Shown here piece after piece: positions 59,022 through 64,000 of a stretch of 64,000 nucleotides of DNA; the first letter of the stretch is position 1; each line of letters begins with the position of its first letter. A model generated the notes under the pieces. The model was not told the origin of the DNA. It made no database searches and saw only the letters and a program-made list of their open reading frames with translations. The DNA lies in the NCBI GenBank assembly GCA_025345505.1, contig JANVCC010000120.1, positions 1,122,940 to 1,186,939 of the forward strand. Direction: 5' to 3'. Made by a program: the position numbers and the translations under genes. The stretch is from Todiramphus chloris collaris (taxonomy: Eukaryota; Chordata; Aves; Coraciiformes; Alcedinidae).

Positions 59022-60663
59022 ATTTGCCTGGGCAAAGATGAACACTGTTGGGGGAAGACAAAGTCCATGGTGGCAAGCACAGGGCTTGCCCAGGGAATCG
59101 CTCTCTCAAGGCATGTCTACGTGGAGAACATGATGGAAGTGATCTTCCCTGAAGACTGACTGCAATGTATCTCTGGGTGGGTGCTCTTGAGCTCAAGGCT
59201 GGGCAGCAGAAGGTGCAGAGGTACCTGTCAGTGGACACACATCCTGCACATCTTGCTGCTGATGCCAGCAGAGCTCCTCTCCTGAAGGCAAGGAAGCAGT
59301 ACCTGCCACAAGACCCTGCAGTGCATCCAGGTGAGCCAGACACTTTCTTCAGCATCTGATGGACAACATTGGGTGTGATCATAAAGCACAGCTGACAGCA
59401 GGCAGGCCATGGGCAGATGTTCTACAGAGAGACAAGGAACCTGCTGCTGCTGTGACCAGCCCACAGGCCTTGCTCATTTTGCACAGTGTCCCCAGCACAC
59501 CAGACAGGTTCGATTCAGAGAATCACCTCTACCCCAGACAGATCCAGATGCATCAGCTCTGCAGCAGACAGGTGGGAGGAACAACCAGCATCAATTCAGA
59601 CAAAAGGCACCTTTCCCTCCGCATATGGCTACTATAGACAGCCAGGTCTGCCTGCTAAGCTCCTCATACACAGCAGCAGGTGCTGCAGAGCCCTCCTGGG
59701 CTGATTTAGCAGAGAAATCAGCTCTGTTCCTTGCTCAGCACATCCTCACATTATTGCTCCCTCTTGGTGCTGTGTAGTTTTTCCCTTCCCTGCACTTCCT
59801 GTCCCACTTAGTCTCATCTAAAGCTTATCAAAGGGGTGGCAGGGGGATAGGCAGGTCGGGAGATTGTCTGACACTTTCTAAAGGCATCTCATAGAGATGC
59901 CACAGCTCCTTACTAGGAACATAATGTGCCCACCAGGTCCTTGTTGTTTCTTCCAGGCAGTGTAGGGGAAATAAAGTACCCTTTCCCAACCCAGTTCCCA
60001 AAATAAAACAAAAACAGAAAGAAAAGGATTTAGGATGAAAATAACTAGCTGAGGCATGTCCTCTGTGCTAGGAAGATCAAGTGCTAATGATGGTTCTGGC
60101 ACGTTGGTGACAGTTTTGTCTGTTGTATGTATATATGTTTTAACTGTGAGACCACATGGGAGGCTCTTTATGCAGTCGAAGTGCCTTTGACAGCCGCCGA
60201 GAACACATTGGCTCCTTTCTGCTGGCAAAAGACTCATCCCATTAAAGGCTGTCGATAAAGGGAAGGGAAATGACAAGGGTGCTTGGGAGGGAGCGAGGCA
60301 GCAGGAGGAGACAGGAGCTGCCACCACCAATGTCATTACCAAGAATGAGAAGGAGCTTTTGCATAAACGCACCATGTGTTTTCATTAGCGGTGGCGGGGA
60401 ATGTGCTGCTCTGAAGAGAGCATTTATACCATCGAAGGGAAAACAGATACCCTGCGACTGTCACATGAGCACCCATGGTGCTGACGGCTTCAGCATGTGA
60501 GCATCCTTCACGTCCTGCCTTCATCGGCTGCTACCACCACAGGGCTACCCCGAGCCAGCGAGCCCCGCATCCCACCGGAGAGCTGGGAGTGCGGCCGCGT
60601 GGCCTCTGGAGCCAGTGAGTCTGCCCAGCGGGGGATGGGTGCTCGTAATGGGATGGCAATGCT
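59022..60663. other. No gene recognised
   Basis: About 1.6 kb without a recognised repeat. The right end (60.53-60.61 kb) is CpG-rich with about eight CpG in 90 bp, including a GCGGCCGC word. The segment at 60.30-60.46 kb is unlike its G+C-rich neighbours and could be a conserved element. Confidence 0.45.
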
Positions 60664-60728
60664 GGGTTAATGGTTGGGCCCGGTGATCTTAAAGCTCTCT
60701 TCCAGCCAAAACGCTTCTATGATTCTCT
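60664..60728 (+). mobile_element. CR1 LINE, 3' tip
   Basis: GGTTAATGGTTGGGCCCGGTGATCTT, AAAGCTCTCTTCCAGCC, then CTTCTATGATTCTCT. This is the terminal 65 bp of the CR1 type whose tail reads GGTTGGACTTGATGATCTTAAAGG, distinct from the TCTCCTTCTCTGGAG type at 57 and 63 kb. It is diverged. Confidence 0.8.
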
Positions 60729-60962
60729 AAGTGCACAAGTATGCAGAGTGTCAGTGTGCATCCAGATGTAGCAGCTGTGGGTACGTGTGGTGAGAACCAC
60801 ACTACATGGGCTGTGTGGAGCTTCTGGGTGATTCCCAGGGTGAGAGGAGACAGAGAAGGGACAGTGCTTCTGTGCAGTACCACCTGCACAGGCACTGCTT
60901 CCTAACTCTCCTCTGGGAATTCTCTTCTCGCAGGCCAATTTCCGGCTGCTTTGCCATTGCTA
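60729..60962. other. Spacer between opposed CR1 copies
   Basis: About 230 bp between CR1 tails of opposite orientation. No feature is recognised. Confidence 0.45.
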
Positions 60963-61040
60963 TCATAGAATGGTTGGGTTGGAAGGGACCTTTAAAGGTC
61001 ACCTCATCCAACCCCCCTGCAGGGAGCAGGGACATCTTAA
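60963..61040 (-). mobile_element. CR1 LINE 3' tip, minus strand
   Basis: Plus-strand TCATAGAATGGTTGGGTTGG, AAGGGACCTTTAAAGGTCAC, CTCATCCAACCCCCCTGCAGG: the reverse complement of a CR1 tail, close to consensus. It breaks off after GCAGGGACATCTTAATGTC. It resembles the copy at 43.85 kb in type and is much shorter. Confidence 0.92.
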
Positions 61041-63049
61041 TGTCAATCTACTATGGTAGAAAGAAGTCCATATGCTCTGGTGAGGATCAAGTTATCCCAG
61101 CCAGTCTCTCACTGTCAGGCTGGGTCCTGATTTGATGGTATGGAGATGTTCCTCTTGGGTAAAAACTGCAGTGCAAGTCACCGAGCCCTTTCCACTCAAC
61201 GACAGGAGATGGTGTGAAAGATTAGGGCCTTTTTGAGTCATAGCAAGATCTGCTACTCAGCAATCACATAACGTGAAGGAAAATCTGATACATCCCAGGG
61301 CATGACAAGCAACACCCAGGGATAAGCAGATCCATGAGGAGAGCCATCTGCTCAGATCTTCTTGGAGGATGACCTGTGAGGAGATACCTGTGACTATGTA
61401 AGAGGATCTGAGAACTGTGCTGTACCCAAGTGTCCTTGAGGTGTTCAGGCAGACTTGGGTTCTTGGCTGATCTTTGTCTTTCCTCAGTGTACCCTGTGCA
61501 CCTTTGCTTGTGTCTTAAAAGAACTTTGCTTCTACTCTACACTTGTCCATGCTGTGTCTGTGGTGGTGACCCTGGGGTGAAGGTGCATTTTGGGGCAGTG
61601 CTACCAATCAGCTGTATGTGGGTTCTTTGGGGTTTAAACCCTTTCTCTGATTTCAGCATCCAGAGCTGCTGGGTCCCACTCTCAGTGCCCTCCATGCACT
61701 CCCCAAAAACTTCTGGAAGCACAAAGCAAGGGCTTGCATCAATGAGTCTGCAATCCCAGCACTGAAATGGGCCAAGAGGACAGAGCAGGATGGAGAACCG
61801 GTGCTGGGGAGATTCTAAGGAGTCAGATGGGAGGCTGGGATACGACATCCTACCCTGCACAGCCATGGGCATACTTGAGGTGCTTTTTAATTTATAGATC
61901 GTGGACTGTGGATTTTGCTAGGAGGGTCCCTGGCACCTGCAAGGGTTTTTCTTCATAGCTGCAGTGAGAGCAACACTCTGCTTTGCATCTTTGACCTGAC
62001 TTGATATCCCCAGACCCTGCTGGTGCCCCCATGGCCCTGTTAGATATTCAGGACCACAAATAGGAGCAGATCTCCCTCTGTGCACTGACCTCTCTCTGTG
62101 CACTGACTCCATCCTAGAGTGGTGCAGATTGCAGGCTGGAAATGTAAAATAAGCAGTGACTGAGTCCTTAGAACTCTGCATCTCCTCGCAGTCCAAATGC
62201 TCAAGAAGGCCCGTGTGAAATTGGCACTCTGCTGGGCAGGTTCCCCATAAAAAGGTACATTGGCCTGGCAAATTCTGTCGTACTGCTTGCTAGCATGAGG
62301 TTGGTGCGTGCAGCTAAGCCCACATCCCTCCCAGCAAAAAGCCAAAGTCAGCCTTACAGTCAGGAGCATTTGGACCAGCAGTCAGCAGTCTCTGCTCTCC
62401 CAAGGCTTTCTAAAGTTTAAATTCCAGTTGCTTCTATGACTACCCAGTTATCCATACCCTGGAACTGGTCCCACATTGCCTGATGCTTTTTCCTGTTGAG
62501 TAAGTCTTTGTACATGATGCATGAAACTCTAACCACAGCTTGTTTGGATCTGGAAATGCTGTTTCCTACAGTGTAGGAGGTGGCTCCTCATTGCTTTGCT
62601 GTGACTGCACCTACAAAACCAGAATACGATGATCCATATGAGATATCCTAATGCCTTGTACCACACTGAACATCATCATTACAAGGCAGCAGAGCATGAG
62701 TGACTTGTTTGGCAGCAGAAAGTGAATCTAAGCCATGGCCATGTGAAGAACTGCATCACCCAGACGTCTGGATGACATCCCTGAGCCAGTCTTTATCATG
62801 TTGTGAGGGCTTTTTGTCACTAGTCACTGATGGAATGAGTTAATCGTGAGATATTGGTAATGTCCACCGACCCTTTTAAGCCTTCAGGCATGGTGATCCA
62901 TGCTCAGCTTCAGTGCCCAGGGTCCTGAAAAGTCTTAAAGGACTTGTATGATTATCATTAGACCTCTTCTCCTGCTGGTTTGTAGCTCCCACACCCTCAC
63001 AAATCACCTGGATGGAGCCTGGTAGAAGGACTCATAAGAAGCTCATAAG
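61041..63049. other. No gene recognised
   Basis: About 2 kb. It contains an 18-bp-period duplication at 62076-62107. No interspersed repeats or exons were recognised. Confidence 0.45.
62076..62107. repeat. Short tandem duplication, 18-bp period
   Basis: CTCTGTGCACTGAC occurs at 62076-62089 and again, perfectly, at 62094-62107. It is a slippage-type duplication. Confidence 0.85.
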
Positions 63050-63372
63050 CTGGAGCACAGGAGGTTCCACCTTAACATGAGGAGGAACTTCTTTACAGTA
63101 AGGGTCACAGAGCCTGGAACAGGCTGCCCGGAGAGGTTGTGGAGTCTCCTTCTCTGGAGATTTTCAAAACTCACCTGGATGAGTTCCTGAGTGACCTGTG
63201 TTAGGGTAGATTAGGTTGTAGGGTAGATTAGGTTGCAGGGTAGATTAGGTTGTAGGGTAGATTAGGTTGCAGGGTAGCTTATATGATCCTGCCCTGGCAG
63301 GGGGGGTTGAACTCAAAGATCTCCAAGGTCCCTTTCAACCCCTAACACTCTGTGATTCTGTGACTCTGTGAC
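63050..63372 (+). mobile_element. CR1 LINE 3' end carrying an internal minisatellite
   Basis: It starts around AAGCTCATAAGCTGGAGCAC and runs through GGTTCCACCTTAACATGAGG, TTCTTTACAGTAAGGGTCAC, GGAGTCTCCTTCTCTGGAGA and GATGAGTTCCTGAGTGACCT. It is then interrupted by a 17-bp tandem array and resumes with ATGATCCTGCCCTGGCAGGG, GTTGAACTCAAAGATCTCC and a tail of GTGATTCTGTGACTCTGTGA. It is the longest CR1 of the right-hand cluster. The tail octamer is a TCTGTGA variant rather than TCTATGA. Confidence 0.95.
63207..63274 (+). repeat. 17-bp minisatellite, four units in alternating pairs
   Basis: Four perfect-length 17-bp units TAGATTAGGTTGYAGGG lie at 63207-63223, 63224-63240, 63241-63257 and 63258-63274. 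The twelfth-to-fourteenth bases alternate TGTAGGG, TGCAGGG, TGTAGGG, TGCAGGG, so the true unit is a 34-bp dimer repeated twice. A partial unit precedes (TTAGGG at 63201-63206) and TAGCTTATATG follows. The array sits at the point where sister CR1 copies read GACTTGGTCTAGGTGATCC, so it arose inside the CR1 tail. Confidence 0.95.
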
Positions 63373-63639
63373 TGTTTGGGCATGTGGGGACTGTGCTGGG
63401 TTTGGGGGTTCCTACAGCAGGAGGGCGAGAGATGGGGGCTGTCCCAGGCTACCCCCAGCAGCCTGTGCTTAGACCTGTACTCCATGGTGCAGCCTGTGAA
63501 GTGCAAGACCCAGAGTCCCCCAGTGACGGGACTGGTGAAGAAAGGGCTGAAGTGGGGACAACCCCCCTGTCCCACACAGAGCCCCCACACCCCCTTGCTC
63601 CTTGTCGCAGAGCACTGTGAGAGTGAGGGACTCAGTCCC
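63373..63639. other. No gene recognised
   Basis: A G+C-rich spacer between the last CR1 and the CpG-rich patch, with overlapping open frames on both strands. Confidence 0.4.
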
Positions 63640-63830
63640 CAGCCTGCAGGGGCTCCAGCGTGGAGCCTGCGGTCCCACCGCGCTGCAGCCCGGGGCCAGC
63701 AGCAAGCCCCCAGACCCGCCGGGGAGGCAGCACGGGAGTCGTGCGGCCCTGACAGGAGCAGAAGCGCCCCAAATCCCCGCGGCCCCCTCGGCCTGCGCTT
63801 CTTCCTGCGGCCTCCCAGCGACGGGGAGAA
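63640..63830. promoter_or_regulatory. CpG-rich patch near window edge
   Basis: About 18 CpG in some 190 bp, including CCGCGC, CCCGCCGGGG, GTCGTGCGG, CCCGCGGCC and GCGACGGGG. It is one of the two densest CpG patches of the window. Open frames run on both strands, as expected for such composition. It may be a CpG-island promoter of a gene outside the window or an isolated G+C-rich element. No splice donor can be paired with it. Confidence 0.3.
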
Positions 63831-64000
63831 GCCACCTCCTTGGCTCAGCATCTCTGGTTTTCACTGTGAAAAAAAGAAACGAGAACAGACTAATGCTCAC
63901 CAAAATCACTTTTCATTAGCAGAGATTTTTCTCTTCCCCCTCTCCCCGGTTTTGTTTTGCTTGGCTTTTTTTTTTTTTTTTTTTTGTTTTGTTTTTTTGT
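63831..64000. other. T-rich window edge with T20 run
   Basis: Composition changes abruptly from CpG-rich to T-rich, ending in about twenty T at 63966-63985 followed by TTTTG words. On the minus strand this is an A-run and could be a retroposon poly(A) tail whose body lies at lower coordinates, but no body is recognised. Confidence 0.5.

Noticed and set aside
63342-63851. 169-codon minus-strand open frame over the CpG-rich patch
   Set aside because: Overlapping frames are open on both strands in CpG-rich DNA, it ends inside the CR1 tail, and no domain is recognised.
63966-64000. T20 run as a retroposon poly(A) tail on the minus strand
   Set aside because: No retroposon body is recognisable to its left, and the window ends here.

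Overview
The window is non-coding DNA from a bird. The main evidence is a set of 3'-truncated CR1 LINEs ending in the avian signatures: a motif close to TTGGACTAGATGATCTTTAGAGG followed by an ATTCTATG-type tail. Older repeats are mixed in: MIR/CORE-SINE-like copies, L2-like 3' ends and two decayed non-chicken-type LINE fragments. That mix fits a slow-turnover avian or reptilian genome. Species, chromosome and nearest gene cannot be read from the sequence. I found no convincing protein-coding gene, tRNA, rRNA, snRNA or CRISPR array. The open frames present (up to 288 codons) have low-complexity or G+C-driven composition and no recognisable domain. The window is therefore intergenic or deep intronic DNA.

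Layout. 1-1 kb: a C19 tract, A-rich tracts and a CpG-rich patch. 1-28 kb: mostly single-copy-looking DNA with one short MIR-like piece (20.6 kb) and one CR1 tail (21.6 kb). 28.8-29.1 kb: an A+T-rich block and a near-perfect 12-bp hairpin. 31.0-32.65 kb: a heavily decayed Ty3/gypsy pol fossil with reverse transcriptase, RNase H and integrase pieces in the expected order. 32.9 and 36.4 kb: two pyrimidine pentanucleotide microsatellites. 37-47.4 kb: four MIR/CORE-SINE or L2-like relics, one minus-strand CR1, a CpG-rich stretch at 41 kb, a diverged tandem duplication with T-runs at 42.4 kb and an A+T-rich block dense in TAAT cores at 42.8-43.3 kb. 48.7 and 55.8 kb: old LINE RT C-terminal remains. 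52.0-52.7 kb: a MIR-like copy next to A+T-rich quasi-palindromic DNA. 57.0-63.4 kb: a cluster of six CR1 3' ends, one carrying an internal 17-bp minisatellite. 63.6-63.8 kb: a CpG-rich patch near the right edge.

No genes act together here. The content is a fossil record of retroposition plus a few blocks whose composition suggests possible cis-regulatory elements. The most notable items are the gypsy pol fossil, the 17-bp array inside a CR1, the MIR/L2 series and the TAAT-dense block. I see no new biological system. All family names rest on motif recognition by eye, not on a database search.
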